Part shown: piece after piece, positions 1-8,524 of the stretch
Numbering within the stretch: position 1 is the stretch's first letter
Layout of the letters: each line of letters begins with the position of its first letter
Assembly: GCA_019912965.1 (NCBI GenBank)
Contig: JAIOHM010000127.1
Coordinates: 16,577-80,576 of the forward strand
Source of the DNA: Anaerolineae bacterium
Lineage (GTDB): Bacteria > Chloroflexota > Anaerolineae > Aggregatilineales > Phototrophicaceae
Direction of reading: 5' to 3'
Length of the DNA stretch: 64,000 nt
The notes under the pieces: generated by a model
What the model saw: the letters and a program-made list of their open reading frames with translations, nothing else
The model's database searches: none
What the model was told of the DNA's origin: nothing
Position numbers and translations under genes: made by a program

Positions 1-754
1 TAATGACCCAGAAGCGCTGACTGGATGCCCGCCAGTGTTCCAAAACCGCTGCCTGTTTTGGGTACAAACCGCCGATCATCGCCCCAGCAGCGCCGTTCGC
101 ACGGATGTCCTCAGTCGCCGCCAGCCGTTCTTCTAAATATCCAAACAGGTTAGCATTGGCTTGCCGCAGGGCTTTCTCAAATGGGATGGCGATATTCCGT
201 ACACTGGCTAAACCCAATAAGGCCAGCGTCGCGAAACCCAGAAAGCCGATTCCCATTCGCCAATCTTCCAGCGCCAGCACCAGCAAAATGCCAAAGACCA
301 GCAGCAGATTGCCGATCACCAGCACCACCATGCGCGAGAAAAACTCCGAAAGCTGGCTAATGTCACTGTCCAGGCGTTCGATCAATTCCCCAACGGTACG
401 GTTGTTATGGAAACGCATTTCCAGTCGCAGTACATGCTGCATCAGGTCGGTTCGCAGTGCATTGGTTGCCGTCCACGCCACATTTTCGCCAAAGTACGTG
501 GTCGCCCCTGTAATCACCTGCTGCACCAGTGCCAGTCCGATGAAAGCCAATGCCGCCGTCACAAGCTGATTGCTCAGAGCATTGGTCATCGCAGTATCCA
601 AAAATGAACGGGTAATCTGCGGGAGGATGATTTGCAGCCCGATGCCGCCCAGCAGCAGCACTGCCAGCAGGGTGAACTGTCCCCACTGTGGTCGAAGATA
701 TTTGACGAACAAAGCCCAGTAACGTTTGATCGGAACGTTCACATGTACTCCCAT
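1..754 (-). CDS. ABC exporter, N-terminal membrane domain (partial)
   Basis: The gene runs off the left edge, so only about 251 N-terminal residues are present. The translation begins MGVHVNVPIKRYW and shows hydrophobic helices (around QFTLLAVLLLGGIGLQIILP, LVTAALAFIGLALVQQVI and MVVLVIGNLLLVFGILLVLA) separated by the typical exporter loop with HNNRTVGELIERLDSDI. That loop motif is characteristic of the type IV ABC exporter membrane domain. The nucleotide-binding domain should lie beyond base 1. A GTG at 742 with a GGGAG five bases upstream is an alternative start. Substrate unknown. The neighbouring STAND gene points the other way, so the two are divergently transcribed. Confidence 0.85.
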   Translation of the reverse strand, partial: MGVHVNVPIKRYWALFVKYLRPQWGQFTLLAVLLLGGIGLQIILPQITRSFLDTAMTNALSNQLVTAALAFIGLALVQQVITGATTYFGENVAWTATNALRTDLMQHVLRLEMRFHNNRTVGELIERLDSDISQLSEFFSRMVVLVIGNLLLVFGILLVLALEDWRMGIGFLGFATLALLGLASVRNIAIPFEKALRQANANLFGYLEERLAATEDIRANGAAGAMIGGLYPKQAAVLEHWRASSQRFWVI

Positions 755-967
755 CTCATAACACAGCCGGAAGGGGGCGCGTAAGAATAACCCGCTTTTG
801 GGGATGCGTCCAATCCCCCCAATATTTAGGGCTTATCGCTGAAAGCTTGTTTTTCCCATGTGCTTCTCTCCTTGTGTCGAGGGTGTGCTTGGCGTAAGAT
901 TACAGATGAGGGAGTACAATCCTCCCCTTATGTCTATCCACCATTCACTTTTGTAAACGGAACCCGC

Positions 968-3637
968 ATGGTCAAGAGCGTTTTCATCAGCAGCACCAGC
1001 CTCGACCTGAAAAAATATCGACAGGTTGCTATTGATACCTGCGTCAGCCTCGGTTTCCTCCCAATTGCGATGGAAAAGTTCGAGGCGATGGGTGTCGGTG
1101 CGACCGAAGGCAGCAAGCGTAAGCTCAAAGAAGCCGATCTCTACATAGGCATCATCGCCCACCGCTACGGCTACATCGAGGCGGGCTTCGACAAAAGTGT
1201 CACGGAGATCGAATTCGACTATGCGGGTGAACGGGGCCTTGACCGCCTGTGCTTTCTGATCGACTCCAATCATCCCTGGCCGAAATCGGCAGTTGAAAAA
1301 CGAAATGTCGATAAACTGGATGCCTTTAAAGCAAAGGTGGAAAAATCGGTTATCCGGTCGCTGTTCACCACGGTTGATGATTTCCGCGAAAAGCTGACGA
1401 TGGCGCTGGTCAACTGGCAGGAATGGCGTTCTGCCCGCAGCGGTGAACTGGATGCAGTTCTCGCTACATTGCCAGATGATGTTCCCGGCAGGCCGGAAAA
1501 ATTGATCGGGCGCGACGATTTGATGATTGAAGTCAACAACCTGTTGGATAAAGGCAAGCGGGTGCTGCTGCAAGGGATGGGCGGCATGGGCAAAACCGCG
1601 CTGGCGGCGACGATTGCCGCCGACCGGGTGGAAGCGGGCGAAGGCCCTGTCCTCTGGTTGCGCGCCGGGACGGAAGACCGTGATGGTCTGCTGGCGGCTA
1701 TGGCGCGTCCCTTTAACGCCACCCAAACCGTCAGCAAGGAAACGGGCAGCGCCAATCAAGCGCGCGTCGTCCGGCTGCTGCTGGCTGAATATGGTGTCAA
1801 ATTGGTCGTGCTGGATGATGCGTGGAACGCGAAGGCACTGACACAAATATTGAACGTGAACGCCATTCCCAGCGGTGTGCCAATTCTGGTCACATCGCGC
1901 AGCCGCTTCACCGGATTATCGCGGCTGGATGTAGGCCGGCTTTCGCGCACGGCTTCACTGGAACTGCTTTCGCATTACGGCGAACCCGAATGGAAAGAAG
2001 ATGAATATGCCAATGCGCTGTGTGAAAAACTGGGCGATCACACGTATGCGGTGCGGGTGGCTAGTTTGACTCTGGCACTGGATGGTCTTTCGCCGAGTGA
2101 ACTACTGGATCGTATCGAATCCGCGCCGTGGAAACTGGCTGCACCGGATGGCTCAGAAGAAGAAGGCCGCGCCAGCGTGGAAGAACTGCTGAACACCAGT
2201 TTGTACGGGCTTGACCCGGAAGCACGGGAAGCCTTTCTGGCCTTTGGTGCATTCTTTACCGCCAGTGCCACCCCGGAAATGCTCGGCCTGTACATGAATC
2301 TGGATACCAATCTGGTCGAGGATGCGCTCAATCGTTTGCAGCGGCGTGGTCTGGCAGAGCGCGTTTCCGAAAGTGACGACCGGGTGGTCGAATACCGCAT
2401 CCACGATCTGGCTTATAGTTACGCCCGTTCACAAGCCAGCGTCGACGATCACCGTGTAGCGCTCGATGCCTGCTTGAATTACCTCAACCGCTACCGTGAA
2501 CCGAAGCCGGAAAACTTCGCCGCACTGCGTACTGAACTGGATAACTTCACGGGTGCTGCCACCTACGCCATGACCGTTGGCCGTTACGCCGATGTGCAGC
2601 GTTTTGCCGATTGGCTCTACCGCAATTTTGACACTGATACTGCCGAGGGTTTTCTGCACTTGCAGGGTTACGCGGGATTGGCAACCTCGCTTTTGCAGCA
2701 GGCCGCCAACGCCAGTGAAGCTCTCAAACAGCCGAAGCTCCAAGCCATGTATCTGGGCAGTCTGGGCAGTGCCCACCGCGATCTGGGGCAGGTCAAAACC
2801 GGGATGAAGCAATATCGTCAAGCGCTCAAAATTTACCGCGATCTGGGCGACACTGCTGGGGAAGGCATCACGCTAGGGCGGTTGGGTATTGCTCACCGCC
2901 TATTGGGGCAGGCGGAATTTGCTATCGACTATCTGGAACAAGCCCTCACGATTTCGAAGCAGGTACAGGATAACCGTACCGAGGGCATCAATCTGGCGAA
3001 CCTCGGCATCGCCTATCGTTTGCTAGGGCAGGTCGAAAAAGCGGTTCAATATCTGGAACAGGCTTTGACGATTGCCCGTGCACGAGGCGACCAGCGCGGC
3101 GAGGCCATCAACCTTGGCAACATTGGTGATATTTACCGCGACATGAATCGTTTGGATGACGGCATCCGCACCTACGATCAGGCGCTTGCCCTCGCTCGCA
3201 CCACAGGCGACCGGCGCGGCGAAGGTATCAATCTTGGGCGTTTGGGCGATGCCTATCGGGGTTTGGGGCATTACCCGGAAGCTATCAACTATCTGGAACA
3301 GGCGTTAGCTATTGCCCGCGAAACCGGGGATAAACGTGGCGAGGCCATCAATCTGGGGCGATTAGGCGATACCTACCGTGATCAAGGCCAGGTTGCACAG
3401 GCCATTGGGCATCACGAACGGGCCTTGGGCATCGCCCATCAGATGGATGACCGCCGGGGTGAAGGCTACAGTCTGCTTGATCTGGGTACAGACTACACCC
3501 ATCTGCGCGATTACCCCCGTGCTATTGAATATATGCAGGCTGCCCGCGCCATTTTTGATGGGCTGGGTATGAAAAACCGGGTTGAATATATCGACACCCG
3601 GATTGCCGAGGTACGGCGCGAATCGAAAATCAAGTGA
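968..3637 (+). CDS. DUF4062 / NB-ARC / TPR STAND-type NTPase
   Basis: This 889-residue protein has three parts. Residues 1 to about 90 (VFISSTSLDLKKYRQVA onward) match the DUF4062 fold found at the N terminus of many signalling NTPases. An NB-ARC ATPase follows, with a P-loop GMGGMGKTA near residues 203-211 and a Walker B LVVLDDAW near 280. From about residue 591 there are seven 40-residue tetratricopeptide units with the core LGRLGxAYRxLGQ...AIxYLEQALxIA. The architecture is that of STAND switches, in which repeats sense a ligand and nucleotide-driven oligomerisation activates the N-terminal domain. The start at 968 is chosen because the DUF4062 motif begins there and GGAA precedes it; an in-frame start at 860 would add 36 residues. 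A defence or regulatory role is inference. Confidence 0.85.
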   Translation: MVKSVFISSTSLDLKKYRQVAIDTCVSLGFLPIAMEKFEAMGVGATEGSKRKLKEADLYIGIIAHRYGYIEAGFDKSVTEIEFDYAGERGLDRLCFLIDSNHPWPKSAVEKRNVDKLDAFKAKVEKSVIRSLFTTVDDFREKLTMALVNWQEWRSARSGELDAVLATLPDDVPGRPEKLIGRDDLMIEVNNLLDKGKRVLLQGMGGMGKTALAATIAADRVEAGEGPVLWLRAGTEDRDGLLAAMARPFNATQTVSKETGSANQARVVRLLLAEYGVKLVVLDDAWNAKALTQILNVNAIPSGVPILVTSRSRFTGLSRLDVGRLSRTASLELLSHYGEPEWKEDEYANALCEKLGDHTYAVRVASLTLALDGLSPSELLDRIESAPWKLAAPDGSEEEGRASVEELLNTSLYGLDPEAREAFLAFGAFFTASATPEMLGLYMNLDTNLVEDALNRLQRRGLAERVSESDDRVVEYRIHDLAYSYARSQASVDDHRVALDACLNYLNRYREPKPENFAALRTELDNFTGAATYAMTVGRYADVQRFADWLYRNFDTDTAEGFLHLQGYAGLATSLLQQAANASEALKQPKLQAMYLGSLGSAHRDLGQVKTGMKQYRQALKIYRDLGDTAGEGITLGRLGIAHRLLGQAEFAIDYLEQALTISKQVQDNRTEGINLANLGIAYRLLGQVEKAVQYLEQALTIARARGDQRGEAINLGNIGDIYRDMNRLDDGIRTYDQALALARTTGDRRGEGINLGRLGDAYRGLGHYPEAINYLEQALAIARETGDKRGEAINLGRLGDTYRDQGQVAQAIGHHERALGIAHQMDDRRGEGYSLLDLGTDYTHLRDYPRAIEYMQAARAIFDGLGMKNRVEYIDTRIAEVRRESKIK

Positions 3638-3642
3638 GCACA

Positions 3643-3670
3643 AAAGCGCGAAAATCCAGTTTCGCGCTTT
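3643..3670. terminator. bidirectional hairpin between convergent genes
   Basis: A perfect 11-bp stem (AAAGCGCGAAA paired with TTTCGCGCTTT) with a 6-base loop lies in the 39-base gap between the convergent STAND and HEAT-repeat genes. The A/T ends of the stem give short T-rich runs on both strands, so it can serve both genes. Confidence 0.7.
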
Positions 3671-3676
3671 CCACGT

Positions 3677-4414
3677 TTAACTTTTCAGACGTTTGACAAC
3701 CTTTGGCACGAGGCCTCGTACCCGTTGGTCAGGATCGTTGTGCATAGCCTGAATCGCTTCTTTGGCGTCCGCGCCGCCGATATGACTCAGTGCAGTCACA
3801 GCCGCAAACCGCACTTGCCAGTGTTCATCGGTCAGTAAGGTCGCCAGCGCGGGAATCGTTTCTTTATCCCCAATCAGCCCCAGAATCTCTGCCGCCTGTT
3901 CCCGGACTTGCCAGCGTTCATGCGTCAAAGCATCAATTAAAAGAGGCAGGCTTGCATTCCCAAAACGCTCCAGTGCATTGGCAACTGTCGTTTGCACTTC
4001 GTGGTTCTCATGTCCTAAAAGATGGACGATTGCGGGTGCAGCTTGCACATCGCCAAGCTGACCCAATGTGAAGATGGTTTTCGTCAGAACGGTAACATCG
4101 CTGTCTTGCAGGGTATTGATTAAGGCATCTACCGCGCGGGCATCGCCAATCTTGCCCAGCACATGAGCGGCATGATGGCGGGCTGCCGGATTCGAATGAC
4201 CCAGAAGATCAATCAATGGTTGAACGGCTGTGCTGCCCATCCGCACCAGTGCCCATGTAATGTCCTCACGAACGTAGAAATCCATTTCGGTATACAGCGC
4301 ATGAATTAGTACATCCAACGCACTCTGATCGCCCAGATTGCCGAGGTCTAGCGCGGCACGGCTTCGCACATTACGATCCAGATGATGAAGTTGTTGGGTC
4401 AGAGTCTCAATCAT
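3677..4414 (-). CDS. HEAT-repeat (PBS-lyase type) protein
   Basis: The 245-residue product is made of about seven 31-residue HEAT-like units with repeated motifs such as VRSRAALDLGNLGD, ARHHAAHVLGKIGDARAVDALI, VREQAAEILGLIGDKETIPAL and VRFAAVTALSHIGG. This is the PBS-lyase-type HEAT solenoid, a protein-protein interaction scaffold, and no catalytic domain is visible. No signal peptide is seen, so it is probably cytoplasmic. It converges on the STAND NTPase gene and is followed upstream by a membrane protein gene on the same strand. A specific partner cannot be named. Confidence 0.85.
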   Translation of the reverse strand: MIETLTQQLHHLDRNVRSRAALDLGNLGDQSALDVLIHALYTEMDFYVREDITWALVRMGSTAVQPLIDLLGHSNPAARHHAAHVLGKIGDARAVDALINTLQDSDVTVLTKTIFTLGQLGDVQAAPAIVHLLGHENHEVQTTVANALERFGNASLPLLIDALTHERWQVREQAAEILGLIGDKETIPALATLLTDEHWQVRFAAVTALSHIGGADAKEAIQAMHNDPDQRVRGLVPKVVKRLKS

Positions 4415-4504
4415 GGCTTGATTTTAACCTTAAAGTGCCTCCCAATGGGCAGGCAGCCGAATAGATCGTGTTATCGTATCAGGTTCTTTAGGGGTTATGA
4501 AGGG

Positions 4505-5341
4505 TCAGATGCGCGACAGGAGATAACGGGTCATCTGGAACGCGCCCGCAATCACCAGCAGCGGCAGCACCAGCGGAAAGATGAATTCGACAACCAGCCG
4601 CAGCGGGGTGTCCAGCGGAACGAACCGCAGCAGATTGAGCAGCAGGAAGTAAAAACCGGAAGCGATTAAGGTGCTGATAACCGCAGAGGCACGGTTGTGC
4701 AGCGCAGCGCCCATCATCACACCAATTGCCCCGATCATAAAAGGCTCGACCGCCAGCCGCAGCATGGAAACCGCCAACCCGGCAATGATCGCTCCGCGTG
4801 CCAGCAGTGGTTGTTCATCCAGCGGCCAGATTGATGCATATTGCGAAATCAGCAGTGGCATACTCATCAAAACGGCTGCCGTCAGCAGCAAACCCAAATC
4901 TTCCACCTGCCGCCAGATGGCTGCCGCCACTTTGCTGGCGATGATGGATTCCAGATTAAAGGGGGTGACGCGCAGCAGTTGGAATGTTCCGTTTTGCAAT
5001 TCGTCGGCAATCGTCCGTGCCGCTGCCATACCGACCAAAACCAACACGTGTCCGTACAGATACATGGCAAACGGGAACAACAGCACCGAGGCGGTAATAG
5101 CCGGGAGTGCCAGTTCGACCAATCCGGGAATCGGCAGGCTGAGCAGCACTAATGCAGCCTGCACGACGAAAGCGCGTTTTAAGAAGGTTGTTTCCGGGAG
5201 AATGGTTTTCCAGTACATGCCAAGATGACGCCGGATGATGGGGTTGGAGCGCCGCGCCCACCGGGGCAAATGGCTGTCAATTTCGTGCTGACCGAGCTTG
5301 ACAAAGCGGACAAATCGCCGTTCGGTTGTTGTACTTTCCAC
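4505..5341 (-). CDS. multi-spanning membrane protein, ABC-2 permease-like
   Basis: The 278-residue product has a soluble N-terminal stretch with basic residues (RFVRFVKLGQHEIDSHLPRW) followed by about six hydrophobic segments, including AFVVQAALVLLSLPIPGLV, ITASVLLFPFAMYLYGHVLV and VVEFIFPLVLPLLVIAGAF. The loop after the second segment, AARTIADELQNGTFQLLRVTPF, resembles the ABC-2 permease signature in which a short motif (E-x-x-x-G-T) contacts the ATPase, but no ATPase gene lies beside it. The GTG at 5341 is preferred over one at 5389: AAAGGTGG lies eight bases upstream and a TATAAT falls inside the longer version. The assignment as a permease is tentative; a membrane location is firm. Confidence 0.65.
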   Translation of the reverse strand: MESTTTERRFVRFVKLGQHEIDSHLPRWARRSNPIIRRHLGMYWKTILPETTFLKRAFVVQAALVLLSLPIPGLVELALPAITASVLLFPFAMYLYGHVLVLVGMAAARTIADELQNGTFQLLRVTPFNLESIIASKVAAAIWRQVEDLGLLLTAAVLMSMPLLISQYASIWPLDEQPLLARGAIIAGLAVSMLRLAVEPFMIGAIGVMMGAALHNRASAVISTLIASGFYFLLLNLLRFVPLDTPLRLVVEFIFPLVLPLLVIAGAFQMTRYLLSRI

Positions 5342-5368
5342 GAGAAACCCACCTTTTAGTCCAAATTT

Positions 5369-5374
5369 ATTATA
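5369..5374 (-). promoter_or_regulatory. candidate -10 box for the 5341 membrane-protein gene
   Basis: A perfect TATAAT on the minus strand ends 27 bases before the GTG start at 5341, with a strong Shine-Dalgarno between them. No good -35 is obvious, so the assignment rests on position and sequence alone. Confidence 0.45.
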
Positions 5375-5400
5375 CACCCCACGAGTCACTTGAGTTCACC

Positions 5401-5432
5401 GATTTCCCTAATTTGGGATAAATTGGGAAATC
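5401..5432. promoter_or_regulatory. 32-bp nested dyad in a divergent intergenic region
   Basis: Outer arms GATTTCCC and GGGAAATC enclose inner arms AATTT and AAATT around a 5-base centre, with one unpaired T on the left side. It lies between the divergent 5341 membrane-protein start and the 5525 TIR gene, where an operator would sit. The binding protein is unknown. Confidence 0.45.
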
Positions 5433-5460
5433 ATCAGCTATATCCCCAGCATTAAGGGGT

Positions 5461-5488
5461 TTGTAATCCGCCGGGGATTTTCTATAAT
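5461..5488 (+). promoter_or_regulatory. candidate promoter of the TIR gene pair
   Basis: A perfect TATAAT at 5483-5488 is preceded, after 16 bases, by TTGTAA at 5461-5466, a weak -35. The first gene starts 36 bases downstream at 5525. Confidence 0.45.
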
Positions 5489-5524
5489 TACCTCAATAAT
5501 TTTTAGGCTGAGAGTGCTTCAACG

Positions 5525-6529
5525 ATGACTTCCGTTTTTATCAGTTATTCCCGAAAAGATATGATGTTTGCCCGCCAACTGGTCATAAGCTTACAGGCAA
5601 ATCATGTAGCTGTATGGTTTGACCAGAACGATATTATTGGTGGGCATAACTGGCGCAAGTCGATTGAAGATGGCATTACACAGACAGAGGTTTTTGTCCT
5701 TATCATGACGCTGAACTCACTGGCATCGGATTACTGCCGTCAGGAATACGAATATGCGCTCCAGAACAACAAGCCGATCCTGCCGATTTATGCCGCTGCC
5801 TGTAACCCGAACTGGTTGGGTTTAGGGTCAATTCACCGCATTGATTTCGTGAAAAAGGATTTCACCACCGCATTCGGGGAAGTCCTGCGGGCATTGCAAA
5901 ATCAGGGCAGCATCACGTCCCCGGCTCAACAAATTTGCCCGATTTGCAAGGCGTCCGGTTCAGCAGGGTCATTAACCTGCGTGAATGGTCATGTGTACCG
6001 CCCATCACGGCTGGGGCAACTGGTGAATCTGCAACCAGCCGAACTTGGCATCTATGTGGCAACTTATCAACCCTATGCGGCAGTTGCAACCTCCGGCATG
6101 GATGATTTACTGGCGGTGGCACTGCCGTTGCTGGCGATGCGGAATTTTGATGGCGCGGCAGCCGGGTTACAACAGGCCATCAATGCGAACCCGATACAGG
6201 CTTATCCCAATTATGCGCTCGCATTAGCTGGATTGCGGATGCGGCGGCCCTTCTTGCTCGAACATCAAGAAGCTCTTCGCGCACAAACCTATGCATCAAA
6301 TGCGCTGGCCTATGATCCCGGTTTAGCCCCGGCGGCATTTTTGCTGGCGCTCATCAAAGAAGATTTTTTTGCTAAACATGGTTATCGGGTGGATGAACCC
6401 GGTGTGATGACCTGTCTGAACATGGCGCGGGGCGGTAGAATAGATAAATCCGAACTCAGGGTACTGCTTGCCCTTGTGACCGCCTTTAGCAGCCCAGCGA
6501 TGACTGCTCTACAGTCCGCCGCATACTGA
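5525..6529 (+). CDS. TIR-domain protein with zinc-ribbon and TPR-like C-terminal region
   Basis: Residues 1 to about 125 form a TIR domain: it opens with SVFISYSRKD and carries VAVWFDQNDIIGGHNW and the CxxE motif Y70-C-R-Q-E74. That glutamate is the position of the catalytic residue in NAD-consuming TIR domains. Next comes a short zinc-ribbon-like segment with C138xxC141 and C152xxxH156, then an alpha-helical TPR-like region (LLAMRNFDGAAAGLQQAINANP and NALAYDPGLAPAAFLLALI). No transmembrane segment is present. The gene is followed after 8 bases by a membrane protein gene, so the two probably form an operon. NADase activity and a role in stress or phage response are inference from family; this could also be a scaffold TIR. 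Confidence 0.85.
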   Translation: MTSVFISYSRKDMMFARQLVISLQANHVAVWFDQNDIIGGHNWRKSIEDGITQTEVFVLIMTLNSLASDYCRQEYEYALQNNKPILPIYAAACNPNWLGLGSIHRIDFVKKDFTTAFGEVLRALQNQGSITSPAQQICPICKASGSAGSLTCVNGHVYRPSRLGQLVNLQPAELGIYVATYQPYAAVATSGMDDLLAVALPLLAMRNFDGAAAGLQQAINANPIQAYPNYALALAGLRMRRPFLLEHQEALRAQTYASNALAYDPGLAPAAFLLALIKEDFFAKHGYRVDEPGVMTCLNMARGGRIDKSELRVLLALVTAFSSPAMTALQSAAY

Positions 6530-6537
6530 GGTTTGCG

Positions 6538-7617
6538 ATGACATCTCGCAGCGTCAGCCCTTATTCGACCTCAAAAACCCAACGCATCATCACTGAGGAA
6601 ATGAAGCGGCGGCAAATCCGCGCTTATTTTGGGTACACTGATATTCCGCCAAAACCCATTGCGCCCCGTGAACCAGAAATTGGGCGCATACGATTGCTGA
6701 AGCAGATCGGTGCGATTGCTGGCCCGGTCATTATCTTGCTCGGCATTCTGGCACTGTTCCTCAAGCTGGACTTGGCTTTGATTGCCCCGTTAATACTCAC
6801 AGGCGGCATTATTTTTGGTGGAACGCGCCTCATCAGCAATTACATTAACCAACGAGATTGGGCTTACCAGCAGTTGGGCGCACAGTATATGAGCCTGCTT
6901 TATGACTACCAGCAAAAGCTGAAGAAATGGGAAATCCTGGAAGAGGATTTGCGGAATATACCTTCTGCTCATCAGATTGATCTCTGGTTACAGGAGGATC
7001 TGCGGCGCATTCGTGACCGCATTGGATTGGAAAGACTCAGCCTAGTAACAAATCAGCTTGAAGCAGAGCGGTCTACTAGCTTCATTTATGGGGCACTGCT
7101 GGAAAATAAAGACGATGACGGCAATCCCGATATTCCACAACATGAATTCCAAAGCGCCCGTTTTGATAGTGTAGATGGCAAATTGCGGTTTCCGTGCTAC
7201 CAGTTTATGGTGGTTTATTTGTCAGATACCCGTATCTCAGCTTACTCTGCCCGGTTCAACTTCTTGCACGGCGAATTATTGGGTTCTAAGACCTATGAGT
7301 ACCTTTATCAAGATATTGTGTCGATTTCCACCGAGGAAGTGTCGATCAATTATTATTTGCCGCAGCCGTTTTTTGTTGCCAATGGGCCGCTGGCCTCAAC
7401 CAACTTCAGCGTTCCTTTAATGCCAACAATACAAACTATGCAAAGCAAAATCAGTAAGGCCACAAAATTCATTCTGAGTGTCCCCAGCGGCGACAGTGCC
7501 TCTGTTATCATTGATATTGACTTGGATGAAAACTTGCTTGGCCCGCAACTCAAAGCCGGCCTGAAGACGCAAATTGATTACATCCGCACCAAACTGCGCG
7601 AGAAGAAAAAGGGTTAG
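6538..7617 (+). CDS. hypothetical two-helix membrane protein, partner of the TIR gene
   Basis: I do not recognise the family. The 359-residue protein has a basic N terminus, two adjacent hydrophobic segments (about residues 59-78, GAIAGPVIILLGILALFLK, and 80-98, LALIAPLILTGGIIFGG), then a charged helical stretch with coiled-coil character (YQQKLKKWEILEEDLRNI...LWLQEDLRRIRDRIGLERL). The last 200 residues look like a soluble beta-rich domain. The topology suggests a hairpin-anchored protein with most of its mass in the cytoplasm. It begins 8 bases after the TIR gene, which argues for co-expression. Its stop overlaps the convergent znuC stop by 4 bases. Confidence 0.7.
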   Translation: MTSRSVSPYSTSKTQRIITEEMKRRQIRAYFGYTDIPPKPIAPREPEIGRIRLLKQIGAIAGPVIILLGILALFLKLDLALIAPLILTGGIIFGGTRLISNYINQRDWAYQQLGAQYMSLLYDYQQKLKKWEILEEDLRNIPSAHQIDLWLQEDLRRIRDRIGLERLSLVTNQLEAERSTSFIYGALLENKDDDGNPDIPQHEFQSARFDSVDGKLRFPCYQFMVVYLSDTRISAYSARFNFLHGELLGSKTYEYLYQDIVSISTEEVSINYYLPQPFFVANGPLASTNFSVPLMPTIQTMQSKISKATKFILSVPSGDSASVIIDIDLDENLLGPQLKAGLKTQIDYIRTKLREKKKG

Positions 7618-8426
7618 CAGTCATTACAGTGGTGGTCGTCTACAAAGAGGAGGCGGCCATTTTCCAGCGTAGCAATCTGCCCGCCATACAGCCGCGCCAG
7701 CACCGACGGTTGATAGACTTCATCCGCAGTGCCATAAGCAATAAGTTGCTGATGTAAAGCGAGTACCCGGTCAAAACGCTTGAAAGCCAGCGCCAGATCA
7801 TGCGTACAGAGAATAATCGTCATCCCCTCCGTGTTTAACCCATCCAGCACATCCATCAAACTAGCCTGCGCTCCGGCGTCTACCCCGCTGAAGGGTTCAT
7901 CCAGCAGCAGAATTTTGGCTTCCTGTGCCAACGCCCGTGCGATGAATACCCGCCGCCGCTGCCCGCCGCTGAGTTCCCCAATTTGCCGATCACCCAAATC
8001 CGCCATGCCAACCCGCTCAAGCGCAACATCAACCGCGTCCCATTGGGCACGTCCCGGCCAGCGCAGCCAGCCGATTTGACGAATGCGTCCCATCATCACG
8101 ACATCGCGCACTGTCGCCGGGAAGCTCCAATCTACGCCTTCATGCTGTGGAACATAACCCAAACAGTAACGACCGCTTTCGTGGATTTTGACCATTCCCG
8201 CCTGCGGTTGCAGCATACCCATCACTGTCTTGATGAGCGTGGATTTGCCCGCGCCGTTCGGCCCGATGATGGCGACTCGTTCCCCAGCCTTGACGCTGAA
8301 ACTGATATTTTCCAGTGCAGGTTCGTTGTTGTAAATCACCGTCAGGTCGCGCACTTCCAGCGCCAGCCGCGCCGGTACACGAACTGGAACTGGCTTCATT
8401 TCGATGGGTTCGGCTACCGTCAGCAC
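7614..8426 (-). CDS. znuC: zinc/manganese ABC transporter ATP-binding protein
   Basis: A 270-residue ABC ATPase with P-loop GPNGAGKST, Q-loop GYVPQHEGVDWSFP, signature LSGGQRRRVFIARAL, Walker B ILLLDEPFSGVD and the H-loop HD of LCTHDLAL. The Q-loop region and the C-terminal His-rich tail (DDHHCNDC) are typical of the metal-chelate uptake group (ZnuC, MntB, TroB). The GTG start at 8426 has GAGGT five bases upstream. It follows the solute-binding protein gene on the same strand after 98 bases, so order and context support zinc uptake. The membrane permease that should complete the transporter is not here. Manganese cannot be excluded from sequence alone. Confidence 0.9.
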   Translation of the reverse strand: MLTVAEPIEMKPVPVRVPARLALEVRDLTVIYNNEPALENISFSVKAGERVAIIGPNGAGKSTLIKTVMGMLQPQAGMVKIHESGRYCLGYVPQHEGVDWSFPATVRDVVMMGRIRQIGWLRWPGRAQWDAVDVALERVGMADLGDRQIGELSGGQRRRVFIARALAQEAKILLLDEPFSGVDAGAQASLMDVLDGLNTEGMTIILCTHDLALAFKRFDRVLALHQQLIAYGTADEVYQPSVLARLYGGQIATLENGRLLFVDDHHCNDC

Positions 8427-8524
8427 AAGTGACCTCTATCTGAATAGGCTATAGGGCATCCATTACTCGATGCCCTTCTCTCTGACTGCTTGTTGCGGCG
8501 GAATTTTACGTCGTGGGGTGAAGA

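Noticed and set aside
833..1846. Long minus-strand open frame of 337 codons
   Set aside because: It is antisense to the STAND gene, has no recognisable motif and mirrors the GC-driven codon pattern of the plus-strand gene.
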